Shown: piece after piece, positions 1-7,952 of the stretch
Numbering within the stretch: position 1 is the stretch's first letter
Layout: each line of letters opens with the position of its first letter
From: MGBC163016 sp964469815
GTDB taxonomy: Bacteria; Actinomycetota; Coriobacteriia; Coriobacteriales; Eggerthellaceae
Direction: 5' to 3'
DNA length: 23,521 bases
Assembly (NCBI GenBank): GCA_964469815.1
Contig: CAYXZC010000027.1
Span: forward strand, 1-23,521
Notes under the pieces: model-generated
The model's input: only the letters and a program-made list of their open reading frames with translations
Databases searched by the model: none
Told to the model about the DNA's origin: nothing
Program-made: the position numbers and the translations under genes

Positions 1-759
1 ATCGCAATCGGACTTCGTTGCTTGGGTTCTTTCCATATCAGCGAGCGTAATATAGCTCAAAGCTATCTTGCCATCGCATAGCATCTGCATGTTCTTGATG
101 GTCACGCCTTCGAGTTCGACTGCAGCTAGGCTCTTGCGTTGGAAGAGATTGTTCGAGATGTCATTCGGCGATGCTCCCGCTTTGACCATCTCGGCTGCAG
201 CCATGAAAGCAAGTGGGTCGGAATTCTGATACTGGAAGCTTCCTGTGTCGGTCATAAGGCCGGAAAGCGTGCAGGTGGCGATATCGGCATCGGCATCGAT
301 GCCCAAGCACTTGATAAGCTGCCAGATTATCAATGTCGTGGATGCGGCATCAGGATCGGTATAGCTCAGATCGGATGCTCTGAAGGGGTTTGCATGATGA
401 TCGATCGTCACCGTGGTCTTGGAGCGCTCATGGATAGCAGCTGCGGATGTTCCCAAACGATCAGCATTGGGAACATCCACGCATACGAACATCTCGAATG
501 TCCGATCCAGATCGTCTGCATGTACGTATCCATCGGCACCGGGTAAGAAATCGAACTTGGGATCGAGATCGGAGTCATCATCGGCCAAGAGCAAGGATAT
601 GCTCTTGTCCAGCTCCTTGAGCGCGCATCCCAAAGCCGTTGCCGAACCTATCGCATCGCCATCAGGATTGGTGTGCCCGCAAATACAGATATCCTTCGCT
701 TTGAGGAGGACTTGCGCGATCTCTTCCAAAGTGGCATTTGTCTGAGGGGTAACGCTCAT
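1..759 (-). CDS. nrnA: DHH-family phosphoesterase, NrnA-like bifunctional oligoribonuclease/PAP phosphatase (3' end outside window)
   Basis: The reading frame is open from an ATG at 759 to the window edge, giving 253 residues with no stop. My translation shows the DHH-superfamily metal-binding motifs in order: HTNPDGDAIGS near residues 29-39, VDVPNADRLG near 94-103, the signature IDHHANP at 119-125, and the aspartate motif LMTDTGSFQ near 168-176. Family members degrade very short RNAs (nanoRNA) and dephosphorylate 3'-phosphoadenosine 5'-phosphate in the cytoplasm using Mn2+. The C-terminal DHHA1 substrate-binding domain is mostly missing because the gene runs off the window. A GGCGAGGAG ribosome-binding site lies in the end of rbfA, and only 5 bases separate the two genes, so they are translated from one transcript. 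nrnA after infB-rbfA is a common arrangement. The family call is secure; the exact substrate preference is inferred. Confidence 0.9.
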   Translation of the reverse strand, partial: MSVTPQTNATLEEIAQVLLKAKDICICGHTNPDGDAIGSATALGCALKELDKSISLLLADDDSDLDPKFDFLPGADGYVHADDLDRTFEMFVCVDVPNADRLGTSAAAIHERSKTTVTIDHHANPFRASDLSYTDPDAASTTLIIWQLIKCLGIDADADIATCTLSGLMTDTGSFQYQNSDPLAFMAAAEMVKAGASPNDISNNLFQRKSLAAVELEGVTIKNMQMLCDGKIALSYITLADMERTQATKSDCD

Positions 760-764
760 ATGGA

Positions 765-1142
765 TTAGAACTCCTCGCCTTCTCCTACGGTCTTCTCGTA
801 TGTTTCCTGGCGCTTCTTCTCCATGTTTATGTAATCGTTGAGCTTCTCTGCGGCATCCACTGTCTCATCTAGATGGAATCGCAGTTCAGGAGCTTGCTTC
901 CAATCCAGCTTCTTCGCCATGAGAGAGCGGATATGGCCTTTGGAGGAATCGAAGGCGGCTTCGACCTGTGCATATCTATCAGGCTCTGTAGTGTAGTACA
1001 CATCGCAATAGGCACGATCGTAGCTGACCGAGCATCCTGTTATGGTGACCAGCTGCAAACGCGGATCGGACACATCGAACAGCATGATATTGGCTATTAC
1101 CTCTCTGGCTTGTTCGTCTACTTTTCTGTTTCCATCTTTCAT
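765..1142 (-). CDS. rbfA: 30S ribosome-binding factor A (RbfA)
   Basis: 125-residue protein of normal length for RbfA, the single KH-like domain factor that binds the 5' helix of 16S rRNA and assists late 30S maturation and cold adaptation. Family features visible are the N-terminal VDEQAREVIANIML helix, the DVSDPRLQLVTITGCSVSYDRAYCDVYYT strand region (about residues 23-52), and the C-terminal KLDWKQAPELRFHLDETVD segment. The start is placed at the ATG at 1142 because TTGGAGA lies about 6 bases upstream. An in-frame ATG at 1172 adds ten residues but has no ribosome-binding site and gives an N-terminus unlike the family. The gene follows infB after a 212-bp gap with hairpins and abuts nrnA. 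Identity is confident; the start is probable. Confidence 0.93.
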   Translation of the reverse strand: MKDGNRKVDEQAREVIANIMLFDVSDPRLQLVTITGCSVSYDRAYCDVYYTTEPDRYAQVEAAFDSSKGHIRSLMAKKLDWKQAPELRFHLDETVDAAEKLNDYINMEKKRQETYEKTVGEGEEF

Positions 1143-1354
1143 GGCTATCTCCAATCTCTTGGCCGTTCGCATTCAAAGGCGTGAAGGCTTGCGATCCGAT
1201 CAAGGATACGATCCCTGAACACAAGACGATCGCCTCATAGATCGATTCTAGTCGAAATATGAGGCGATGATTCATCCTTGCGAAGTTGAAACCGACATGT
1301 TAAAGCGAAGCTATACGGATCTTCCAAGACGCACATCGCTTGCATCGATGCGTC
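1143..1354 (-). other. infB-rbfA intergenic spacer with two inverted repeats
   Basis: This 212-bp spacer interrupts an otherwise tightly packed operon. It contains a perfect 11-bp inverted repeat (arms 1229-1239 and 1258-1268, 18-base loop). A second, interrupted stem near 1325-1351 is built on GACGCA/TGCGTC. Neither hairpin is followed by a T-run on the minus strand, so intrinsic termination is not indicated. No coding region was recognised. A role in RNA processing, in differential stability of the rbfA-nrnA segment, or as a binding site is possible but is only inference. Confidence 0.5.
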
Positions 1355-4087
1355 CTATTCGGTCCTTTCGACCTCCTTCACCACGAAACCCTCTATGGTG
1401 TCTCCGACCTTGATATCCTGATAGCCGTTTATACCGATACCGCATTCATATCCGTGGCTCACGCTCTTGACATCGTCTTTGAAGCGTCTAAGCGAGCTGA
1501 TGGTCCCTTCGAAGATGACGGTGCCATCGCGAACCACTCTGACCTGATCGTCGCGGTTGATCTCGCCTTCGATGATATAGCATCCAGCAATGGTTCCGAC
1601 CTTGGGAACCTTGAAGGTCTCGCGAACCTCGGCGATACCCGTATCCTCCTCGACGATATCCGGGGACAACAGACCCACACGGGCAGCATTGATGTCCTCT
1701 ATGGCCTGGTAGATGACCCTATAGAGCCTTATATCGACCTTTTCCTTTTCAGCCTGGCTGCGGGACTTGCCCGTAGGCCTTACGTTGAACCCGATGATGA
1801 TCGCATCGGATGCAGCTGCGAGCGTAACATCCGTTTCAGTGATGCCGCCTACTGCCGAGTGCACTATGTTGATACGAACCTCGGATTGATCCATCTTGTT
1901 GAAAGCATCCTGCAAAGCTTCGATGGAGCCTTGCACATCCGCCTTTACGATGAGGTTGAGGTCGGTCATCTTGCCCTCTTCGATCCTATTGAAAAGATCA
2001 TCGAGGCTCATATGGGATTTATGCTGCTGTTCAGCCAGACGCTCGCGCAAAGAACGCTCCTCTGCGAGCTTCCTTGCATCCCTCTCGTCCTCGAATACAC
2101 GGAATTCATCTCCTGCTACAGGAACGGATGAAAGACCCAGGATCTCTACAGGGTCGGACGGAAGCGCCTTCTCAACATGATCGCCATGCGGATCGACCAG
2201 CGCCCTTACACGTCCATATGAGGTTCCGGCAACGACAGCATCTCCTGTATGCAAGGTGCCCCTTTGGATGAGAACGGTGGCCACAGGCCCTCTTCCCTTA
2301 TCAAGGTTCGCTTCGATGACGAATCCGGAAGCCAATGCGTCAGGATTGGCTTTGAGCTCTAGAACATCAGCCTGCAGGATTATCGTTTCAAGAAGATCGT
2401 CAATATGGAGGCGCTTCTTGGCGGACACGTTTACGAACATATTGGAGCCGCCCCATTCCTCCGGGATGACCTCGTATTCTGTGAGCTCTTGACGTACGCG
2501 GTCGGGATTGGCGCCATCCTTGTCTATCTTGTTGACAGCGACCACTATGGGGACGTTCGCAGCCTTTGCATGGTTGATGGCCTCGATGGTCTGGGGCATC
2601 ACGCCGTCATCGGCAGCAACGACGAGCACGATGACGTCGGTGACCTGCGCACCACGAGCACGCATCGCGGTGAATGCCTCGTGACCGGGGGTATCGATGA
2701 AGGTGATCTGGCGCCCGTTTATGTCAACGACAGAAGCTCCGATATGCTGGGTGATGCCACCGGCTTCGCTCTCCACGACACCGGTATCCCGAATGGCATC
2801 GAGCAGCGATGTCTTGCCATGATCGACATGACCCATGACCGTGACGACAGGAGGTCGAGGCTTCAGATCCTCTTCGGTATCGTTGTAAACGACGACGTAT
2901 TCCTCTTCAGGCGATACAACGCGCACCTTGCGTCCAAGATCATCCGCAACGATCTCGATCAGCTCATCGCTCATGGACTGGGTAAGTGTTAGGACTTGCC
3001 CCAAAAGGAACAACCTTTTGATGATGTCGTTGGGAGCGACGTTCAATAGCTCAGCGAGCTTCGCCACTGTTGCACCTTGGGGAACCTCTACGACGGAATC
3101 ATCGAGGACGAGCGTGGGATCTATTCCGCGCTCGATAGCTGCCTCGGCAGCCCTCTCTCGAGCTTCCTGCTCGCGCTTCTCCTTGCGCTTCTTCCTGCGA
3201 CCTTCGTTCTCATTGCTGTTAGCCGCCTCTACGGCAGCACGAGCCTCAGCAAGGACCTTATCGCGTTGGAGCTGTTCGGCTTGAACGGCCATCTGGGCAT
3301 AACGGTCTTCTCCCTTTTCGTTTTGAGCCTCCAGCTCAGGGACGAATTGAACGTTTTGCTTCTTGCCCTTCTTATTCCGCCTATCAGATGAGTGCTTTGC
3401 CTTCTCGCTTTGCTGCGATTGCATGCGCTGTTGCTCGGATTCGATCTGCGAGAGCAAGGAGCTGAAGTTATTGGATGAGCCCGTCCTTGGGGCTTTGGCC
3501 TTTTGCTGCTCGCCATCACTTGGCCTTTGCTGCTTCTTGCCCTTGTTACGCAAAGCCTCTTCGACAGCCTGCTTCTTAGCTACATCCTTGGCTGCCTTCT
3601 TCGCGCGCTCCTTTGCTTTGGCTTCCTGCTTCTCACGTTCGACCCGTTGCTTCTCCTGCTCGATCTGCGAGGCAAGGCCTTGATAGGCGCTGGTCTCGTT
3701 CTCGATCTTCAAGACCTTCTTCTTCTTCGGAGCGTCATCATTCATGGATTTGGCAGATGAGACATCTTCGCCCCTTGCAGCACGTGCGGCTTCTCGCTCA
3801 GCAAGCTCCTTCTCGCGGGCAGCGCGACGTTGCGCCTCTTCCGCCTCTTTGGCCTTCTCAGCGTCAGTCTTGGCTCTCTTAGCAGATGACTTCTTCTTCG
3901 AGGATGCATCATCAGCGCTCTGTGCGCTATCGCCGGACAAAGCCTCCCTAGCCGTTTTCAGATCAGCATCAGTCAGTATGCTCGCATGCGATTTTGCGGC
4001 AATGCCCAACTCATGCAACTTATTCAGCATGTCCTTGCTGGAAAGACCGAACTCCTTTGCCAATTCATGTACTCGCATGCCTGCCAT
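1355..4087 (-). CDS. infB: Translation initiation factor IF-2
   Basis: 910-residue IF-2, the GTPase that places initiator fMet-tRNA on the 30S subunit and promotes 50S joining. The N-terminus begins with an IF2 N-terminal helix motif (VHELAKEFGLSSKDMLNKL). About residues 50-330 are low-complexity and charged, rich in Lys, Glu, Ala and Arg. The second IF2_N domain follows. The G domain carries G1 GHVDHGKTS near residue 418, G3 DTPGHEAF and G4 NKID. The C-terminal half contains the domain II beta-barrel and the IF-2 domain 3/fMet-tRNA-binding region. The length and charged N-terminal linker fit actinobacterial IF-2. The start ATG at 4087 is preceded by AGGAG seven bases upstream. ylxR ends 3 bases before it, so the two are cotranscribed. 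A second ATG three codons in is possible but less well spaced. Confidence 0.97.
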   Translation of the reverse strand: MAGMRVHELAKEFGLSSKDMLNKLHELGIAAKSHASILTDADLKTAREALSGDSAQSADDASSKKKSSAKRAKTDAEKAKEAEEAQRRAAREKELAEREAARAARGEDVSSAKSMNDDAPKKKKVLKIENETSAYQGLASQIEQEKQRVEREKQEAKAKERAKKAAKDVAKKQAVEEALRNKGKKQQRPSDGEQQKAKAPRTGSSNNFSSLLSQIESEQQRMQSQQSEKAKHSSDRRNKKGKKQNVQFVPELEAQNEKGEDRYAQMAVQAEQLQRDKVLAEARAAVEAANSNENEGRRKKRKEKREQEARERAAEAAIERGIDPTLVLDDSVVEVPQGATVAKLAELLNVAPNDIIKRLFLLGQVLTLTQSMSDELIEIVADDLGRKVRVVSPEEEYVVVYNDTEEDLKPRPPVVTVMGHVDHGKTSLLDAIRDTGVVESEAGGITQHIGASVVDINGRQITFIDTPGHEAFTAMRARGAQVTDVIVLVVAADDGVMPQTIEAINHAKAANVPIVVAVNKIDKDGANPDRVRQELTEYEVIPEEWGGSNMFVNVSAKKRLHIDDLLETIILQADVLELKANPDALASGFVIEANLDKGRGPVATVLIQRGTLHTGDAVVAGTSYGRVRALVDPHGDHVEKALPSDPVEILGLSSVPVAGDEFRVFEDERDARKLAEERSLRERLAEQQHKSHMSLDDLFNRIEEGKMTDLNLIVKADVQGSIEALQDAFNKMDQSEVRINIVHSAVGGITETDVTLAAASDAIIIGFNVRPTGKSRSQAEKEKVDIRLYRVIYQAIEDINAARVGLLSPDIVEEDTGIAEVRETFKVPKVGTIAGCYIIEGEINRDDQVRVVRDGTVIFEGTISSLRRFKDDVKSVSHGYECGIGINGYQDIKVGDTIEGFVVKEVERTE

Positions 4088-4090
4088 CTA

Positions 4091-4372
4091 TCACTCCTCA
4101 CCCGTGTCAGACGCACGGCCTGAAGCCTTGCTCAACGACTCGGAAATCTCTTCATATGCATCGCTGTCGACCTTGCATCTCAATGCGCTCGACAACCTTG
4201 AATTTTTCATCACCCTATCAAAGCATCGATGAGAACATACATATGCCCCTCTACCTTGCATTCTACCGCTTTTATCGAACTGCGGGCGACCATTCGCATC
4301 TTTTACGATGCGAAACAGCTCGACCTTCTCAGCTTTCGTGCCGCATCCTATGCAGGTTCGGATACGATCCAT
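4091..4372 (-). CDS. ylxR: YlxR/RnpM family RNA-binding protein (DUF448)
   Basis: 93-residue YlxR-family protein. It has the family pattern of an N-terminal RTCIGCGTK motif (residues 5-13), a central LFRIV strand, and the signature GRMQGRGAYVCSHRCFDRV. That signature is followed by a SALR segment typical of the domain. Members bind RNA and nucleoid-associated targets, and in Firmicutes a homologue modulates RNase P. The paired CxxC and C-x3-C cysteines are visible, and whether they bind metal is unknown. The nusA stop is only 6 bases upstream and infB starts 3 bases downstream. This is the standard nusA-ylxR-infB position, which supports the call. The ribosome-binding site is weak (AGGA about 13 bases from the ATG), so translation may be coupled to nusA. 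Confidence 0.92.
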   Translation of the reverse strand: MDRIRTCIGCGTKAEKVELFRIVKDANGRPQFDKSGRMQGRGAYVCSHRCFDRVMKNSRLSSALRCKVDSDAYEEISESLSKASGRASDTGEE

Positions 4373-4378
4373 GCGCTA

Positions 4379-5590
4379 TCAGTCTTCCTCGCAAAACGCG
4401 TGCACGCCGCAGTATTTGGAATCAGGACGGGCATGATTCCTACACCTTATGCCATCCTCGCTCACGAATGCGCAAAAGCCGTCATCGGATTCGTCCTCTT
4501 CTATCAGGGTATTCTCTATATCGAGCGGCTCACCAGAGAAGCTGGCCGACTTGATATCGATATGCCACCCTGTGAGCCTTGCAGCCAATCGGGCGTTCTG
4601 CCCTTCCTTGCCGATGGCCAAAGAGAGCTGATCGTCGGGAACTATGACCGTGGCATAATGGTTATCAGGATCGATGGTGACGCTGGAGACCCTAGCAGGA
4701 GATAGCGCATTGGCCACATATTCAGCCGGATCCTCGCTCCACTGGATGACATCGACACGCTCATTGCGAAGCTCTTCGACGACCATCCTAACGCGTGATC
4801 CTTTGGGACCCACGCATGCTCCGACAGGATCGAGGTTCGGCTCACGTGAGGACACGGCGACCTTCGAGCGTGCGCCTGGCTCGCGCGCTATCGATTTTAT
4901 CTCGACGATCCCGTCATAGATCTCCGGCACTTCGATCTCGAATAGGCGCCTTATCAGATCAGGATGCGTGCGTGAGACGATGATGGTGGGCTTGGCATGC
5001 TCGCCCTTTGCCCTAGTGGCCTCCAAAGCAGGGTCGCGCACATCGATGATCAAGACCTTCAGGCGTTGATTGTGCCTGTAATGCTCGTTGGCGGGACGCT
5101 CGTTTCGCTCTTGCGGATAGCGCTTGAGATCGTAATGGGGCAGCTCAGCCTCGACACCATCCCTGATCTTTATGATGGTGAAATCGGGTGTTCCCTGCAA
5201 GACCGTACCGGTGATAAGATCGCCAACACGATCCGAGAACTCCTCATAGATACCGCGACGTGTAGCATCGCGCACTATGGAGGCTATCACGCTCTTCGCG
5301 TTTTGCGCAGCGATGCGGCTCGTATTCTCAGGTGTGACATCGCGCTCTTCGAACTCGGTGTACTCACCTGTCTCCTCATCGGGCTCTCCAACAGGAACCA
5401 GCTCGTAGACATATATGTTGCCTGTTTGACGGTCTATGGTAACGCGGGCATCGTATTCAAGATCCAAGATGCGCTCATAGCTTTTCGCAAGGGACTCTTC
5501 AAGGCGCTCGATGATATAGAACTCGTCGATCTTCCTTTCATGGGCGAGCATCTGCAATGCCTCGATCAATGAGTATTCTTCTTCTGCCAT
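4379..5590 (-). CDS. nusA: Transcription termination/antitermination factor NusA with a C-terminal Cys/His-rich tail
   Basis: 403-residue NusA, the RNA polymerase-associated factor acting in pausing, termination and antitermination. In order I see the N-terminal RNAP-binding domain (about 1-125), an S1 domain (about 130-200, beginning GDLITGTVLQGTPDF), KH1 (with DPVGACVGPKGSRV) and KH2 (with LSLAIGKEGQNARLAARLTGW), ending near residue 360. There are no acidic repeat domains, as usual outside proteobacteria. The unusual part is the last 31 residues, which carry the spacing C-x9-C-x2-H-x7-C-x2-H-x2-C (about C373, C383, H386, C394, H397, C400). That resembles a small zinc-binding module not found in the textbook NusA. 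rimP lies 40 bases upstream and ylxR 6 bases downstream. A purine-rich GGAAAGGAAAGAGG element precedes the ATG. The core identity is certain; the zinc-site idea is inference. Confidence 0.96.
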   Translation of the reverse strand: MAEEEYSLIEALQMLAHERKIDEFYIIERLEESLAKSYERILDLEYDARVTIDRQTGNIYVYELVPVGEPDEETGEYTEFEERDVTPENTSRIAAQNAKSVIASIVRDATRRGIYEEFSDRVGDLITGTVLQGTPDFTIIKIRDGVEAELPHYDLKRYPQERNERPANEHYRHNQRLKVLIIDVRDPALEATRAKGEHAKPTIIVSRTHPDLIRRLFEIEVPEIYDGIVEIKSIAREPGARSKVAVSSREPNLDPVGACVGPKGSRVRMVVEELRNERVDVIQWSEDPAEYVANALSPARVSSVTIDPDNHYATVIVPDDQLSLAIGKEGQNARLAARLTGWHIDIKSASFSGEPLDIENTLIEEDESDDGFCAFVSEDGIRCRNHARPDSKYCGVHAFCEED

Positions 5591-5630
5591 TTCCTCTTTC
5601 CTTTCCTGCTGCGTCTCTACGCGTTCTTAT

Positions 5631-6095
5631 CTAAAACTCGATCTTTCCGACAACGTTCGCACGTTGGATATTGTCGTGGTCGATCTCGATGATCCCCTTA
5701 TCGGCGGACACTTTGACGATATCGCCATCGATGCCCAAAAGCTTACCTTTGATGTTCTTCGCGCCATCGATGGCATCTTTGACCCTTATGCGCACATCCT
5801 CTCCCGCAAATCGTGCGAAATGCTCCTTTGTGCGCAGAGGCCTATCGATACCGGGAGATGAGACCTCGAGCGTATATGCACCAGGGAATGGGTCGATACG
5901 CTCGATTATCTCGCCGATCCACTCTTGCGCAGAACTTAGCTCCTGGAAGCTGACGGATGTTGGAGTGTCTATGTAGACCCTGATGATCGGGGATTTCTTC
6001 GCACCTGTGATCTCGAGCGTTACGATCTCGACACCCATATCGCAAGCGTGCGCCTCAAGCGCTTCCAACAATCCGGCTTCTTTCGGATTGAGCAT
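5631..6095 (-). CDS. rimP: Ribosome maturation factor RimP
   Basis: 154-residue RimP, needed for 30S subunit maturation (early S12-dependent assembly). Two family domains are seen. The N-terminal alpha/beta domain contains VEIVTLEITGAKKSPIIRVYID and ends in the hallmark YTLEVSSPGIDRPL (near 80-93). The C-terminal SH3-like barrel spans about 100-154 (GEDVRIRVKDAI, GKLLGIDGDIVKV). The start is the ATG at 6095 because AGGAGG lies 8 bases upstream. A GTG three codons earlier lies inside that ribosome-binding site, so it is rejected. This is the first gene of the rimP-nusA-ylxR-infB-rbfA-nrnA cluster, directly downstream of a strong terminator, so it probably starts its own transcription unit. Confidence 0.94.
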   Translation of the reverse strand: MLNPKEAGLLEALEAHACDMGVEIVTLEITGAKKSPIIRVYIDTPTSVSFQELSSAQEWIGEIIERIDPFPGAYTLEVSSPGIDRPLRTKEHFARFAGEDVRIRVKDAIDGAKNIKGKLLGIDGDIVKVSADKGIIEIDHDNIQRANVVGKIEF

Positions 6096-6138
6096 ACGAC
6101 CCACCTCCTCTCACGCATAGCGCATCACGCATTCCGTT

Positions 6139-6170
6139 AAAAAAAAGAAAGCGGGAAAAATCCCACTTTC
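6139..6170 (-). terminator. Rho-independent terminator between leuA and rimP
   Basis: On the minus strand a GAAAGTGGGA / TCCCGCTTTC stem (plus-strand arms 6147-6156 and 6161-6170, one G-U wobble) closes a four-T loop. It is followed by eight consecutive T's (plus-strand A-run 6139-6146). The stem can be extended by AAAG/CTTT pairs into the T-run. It lies about 175 bases after the leuA stop and about 45 bases before the rimP start. It can end the serC-serA-leuA transcript, or act as an attenuator in the rimP leader if transcription begins at the TAATAT element near 6210. Confidence 0.9.
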
Positions 6171-6343
6171 TTTCCACGAAAGCAATCAGTACATTGAACA
6201 AGAGCAATATTAGCATAAATGATGCGATACGCGAAGCATATGTTGGCATCTACACAACCGATTCGGTACAGATCGCATCATGGACGGTCTATCTTGAAGT
6301 CCATGTTGTGCGTTGTGCGATGAAGGTTCGCTATGGTAAGGCT
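6171..6343 (-). promoter_or_regulatory. leuA-rimP intergenic region with possible promoter and hairpin
   Basis: Apart from the terminator, this stretch holds a 7-bp inverted repeat CATGGAC/GTCCATG (6279-6285 and 6299-6305). It also holds an AT-rich segment with TGCTAATAT on the minus strand (around 6205-6215), resembling an extended -10 element, without a convincing -35 box. The loop side of the inverted repeat contains GACGGTCTAT (6283-6292), a 10-mer that recurs at 10761-10770 in front of serC. No gene was recognised here. Confidence 0.4.
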
Positions 6344-7873
6344 CTACTCGAAGTAACCTTTGTCGGATGCCAAACGATTGAGCGCGTTGATGTAGGCTTT
6401 CGTCGAAGAGACGATGATATCACCATCAGCTCCGCGACCGGTGTATATGCTGCCATCATCAGCTTTAACGCGCACGGTCACCTCACCAAGAGCATCGATG
6501 CCCCGTGTTACAGATTGAACTGAGTACTCGGACAGATCATTATCTATCCCGATGACCTGATTGACCGCCTTGTACACCGCATCGACAGGGCCTGTGCCCC
6601 AATCGCATACGGTCACCGGCTCCTCATCTTTGCGCCTCATGGTCAACGTGGCCGTTGGCTTCAAAGGAAAACCGCAGCTTATCTGCACGGATTCCAGCGT
6701 GAACAGAGCGCCGCTTTGACGATCGCGCTCGTTGACGAGCGACTCGAGATCCTCGTCATAGACCTCTTTCTTCTTGTCGGCAAGATTCAAGAATGCCTCG
6801 TATATCTGATCGAGCTTCTCATCATCGAATTCGTAGCCCAGTTCTTCAAGTCGATGCTTCAAGGCCGCATGCCCGCTCCTTGCAGTGAGTACAATCTGGC
6901 TTTGCCCGGCTCCAACATCATCCGGGTCGATGATCTCGTAGGTGTCGCGCTTCTTCAAAACGCCATCCTGATGGATTCCGGAAGAATGGGCGAACGCGTT
7001 AGCGCCGACGATCGCCTTGTTCGCCTGGACGTTCATCCCTGTTATGGAAGAGACAAGGCGGGATGCCTTCGTGAATTCATGCGTGTTGATATCAGTATGC
7101 GCATCGAGTTCTTCTGAGTGCATCTTGATGCCCATCACGACTTCTTCCATTGCGGTGTTGCCAGCACGCTCTCCAAGGCCGTTGATGGTGCACTCTATCT
7201 GCCGCGCGCCAGTCTTCACACCCGAGAGCGCAAGCGCTGTTGCCATCCCAAGATCATTGTGGCAATGCACAGCGATGGTGACATCATCGATGCCCTTGAC
7301 ATTGTCAACGAGATACTTGATGCGCCTTCCGAATTCATCCGGCAGTGAATAGCCCGTAGTGTCGGGGATGTTCACCACCGTAGCTCCAGCATCCACGACA
7401 GCCTGTATCATCTTCACCAGGAAATCGTAATCGGAACGTCCGGCATCCTCAGCATAGAATTGAACATCGTCCACGTACTTCTTCGCGCATTCGACGGCAC
7501 TGACCGCACGCTCTATAGCCTCTTCAGGCGTTATGCGCAGCTTATCGCGCAAATGGGATTCCGAGACGCCTATGCCGGTATGTATGCGAGGCCGCTTAGC
7601 GAACTGAAGCGCATCGGCAGCGACCACGATATCCTTCTCGATGGCGCGTGTCAGCGCACAGACCACAGCATCGTAACCCGCAAGCTCGGATATACGGCGA
7701 ACACTCTCGAAATCGCCAGGGCTCGATATCGGGAAACCTGCCTCGATCACATCTACGTTCAACCTTAGAAGCTGTCTGGCGATAACGAGCTTCTCTTCCG
7801 TGTTCATAGAAGCTCCCGGTGATTGCTCCCCGTCGCGCAAGGTTGTGTCAAAGATGTCGATCTTTCTGGTCAT
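6344..7873 (-). CDS. leuA: 2-isopropylmalate synthase
   Basis: 509-residue LeuA, which condenses acetyl-CoA with 2-ketoisovalerate in the first committed step of leucine biosynthesis. The catalytic TIM barrel opens with IDIFDTTLRDGEQSPG (residues 5-20) and continues with EAGFPISSPGDFE. The metal-binding HCHNDLGMATA and the HSSGIHQDGVLK motif follow. The last ~120 residues form the LeuA dimer regulatory domain that mediates leucine feedback (SLVNERDRQSGALFTLESVQISCG onward). The start is the ATG at 7873, 10 bases after AGGAG; an in-frame ATG 39 bases further upstream precedes the ribosome-binding site. The gene is 79 bases after serA and probably the last gene of a serC-serA-leuA unit. leuB, leuC and leuD are not in this window. 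Related homocitrate or citramalate synthases are less likely given these motifs and the ilv context. Confidence 0.95.
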   Translation of the reverse strand: MTRKIDIFDTTLRDGEQSPGASMNTEEKLVIARQLLRLNVDVIEAGFPISSPGDFESVRRISELAGYDAVVCALTRAIEKDIVVAADALQFAKRPRIHTGIGVSESHLRDKLRITPEEAIERAVSAVECAKKYVDDVQFYAEDAGRSDYDFLVKMIQAVVDAGATVVNIPDTTGYSLPDEFGRRIKYLVDNVKGIDDVTIAVHCHNDLGMATALALSGVKTGARQIECTINGLGERAGNTAMEEVVMGIKMHSEELDAHTDINTHEFTKASRLVSSITGMNVQANKAIVGANAFAHSSGIHQDGVLKKRDTYEIIDPDDVGAGQSQIVLTARSGHAALKHRLEELGYEFDDEKLDQIYEAFLNLADKKKEVYDEDLESLVNERDRQSGALFTLESVQISCGFPLKPTATLTMRRKDEEPVTVCDWGTGPVDAVYKAVNQVIGIDNDLSEYSVQSVTRGIDALGEVTVRVKADDGSIYTGRGADGDIIVSSTKAYINALNRLASDKGYFE

Positions 7874-7952
7874 GGCTTCATATCTCCTTTCAATGCTGGT
7901 CATGGCAATCATGTCTTATTTTCAATACGACCATTGCAGGTCAGAGCACATC

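Noticed and set aside
1340..2131. Long plus-strand open frame of 263 codons
   Set aside because: It lies entirely opposite infB, has no family resemblance, and reflects codon bias of the real gene. Other plus-strand frames opposite the minus-strand genes were rejected for the same reason.
6096..6104. GTG start for rimP three codons upstream
   Set aside because: The GTG overlaps the AGGAGGTG ribosome-binding site of the ATG at 6095.
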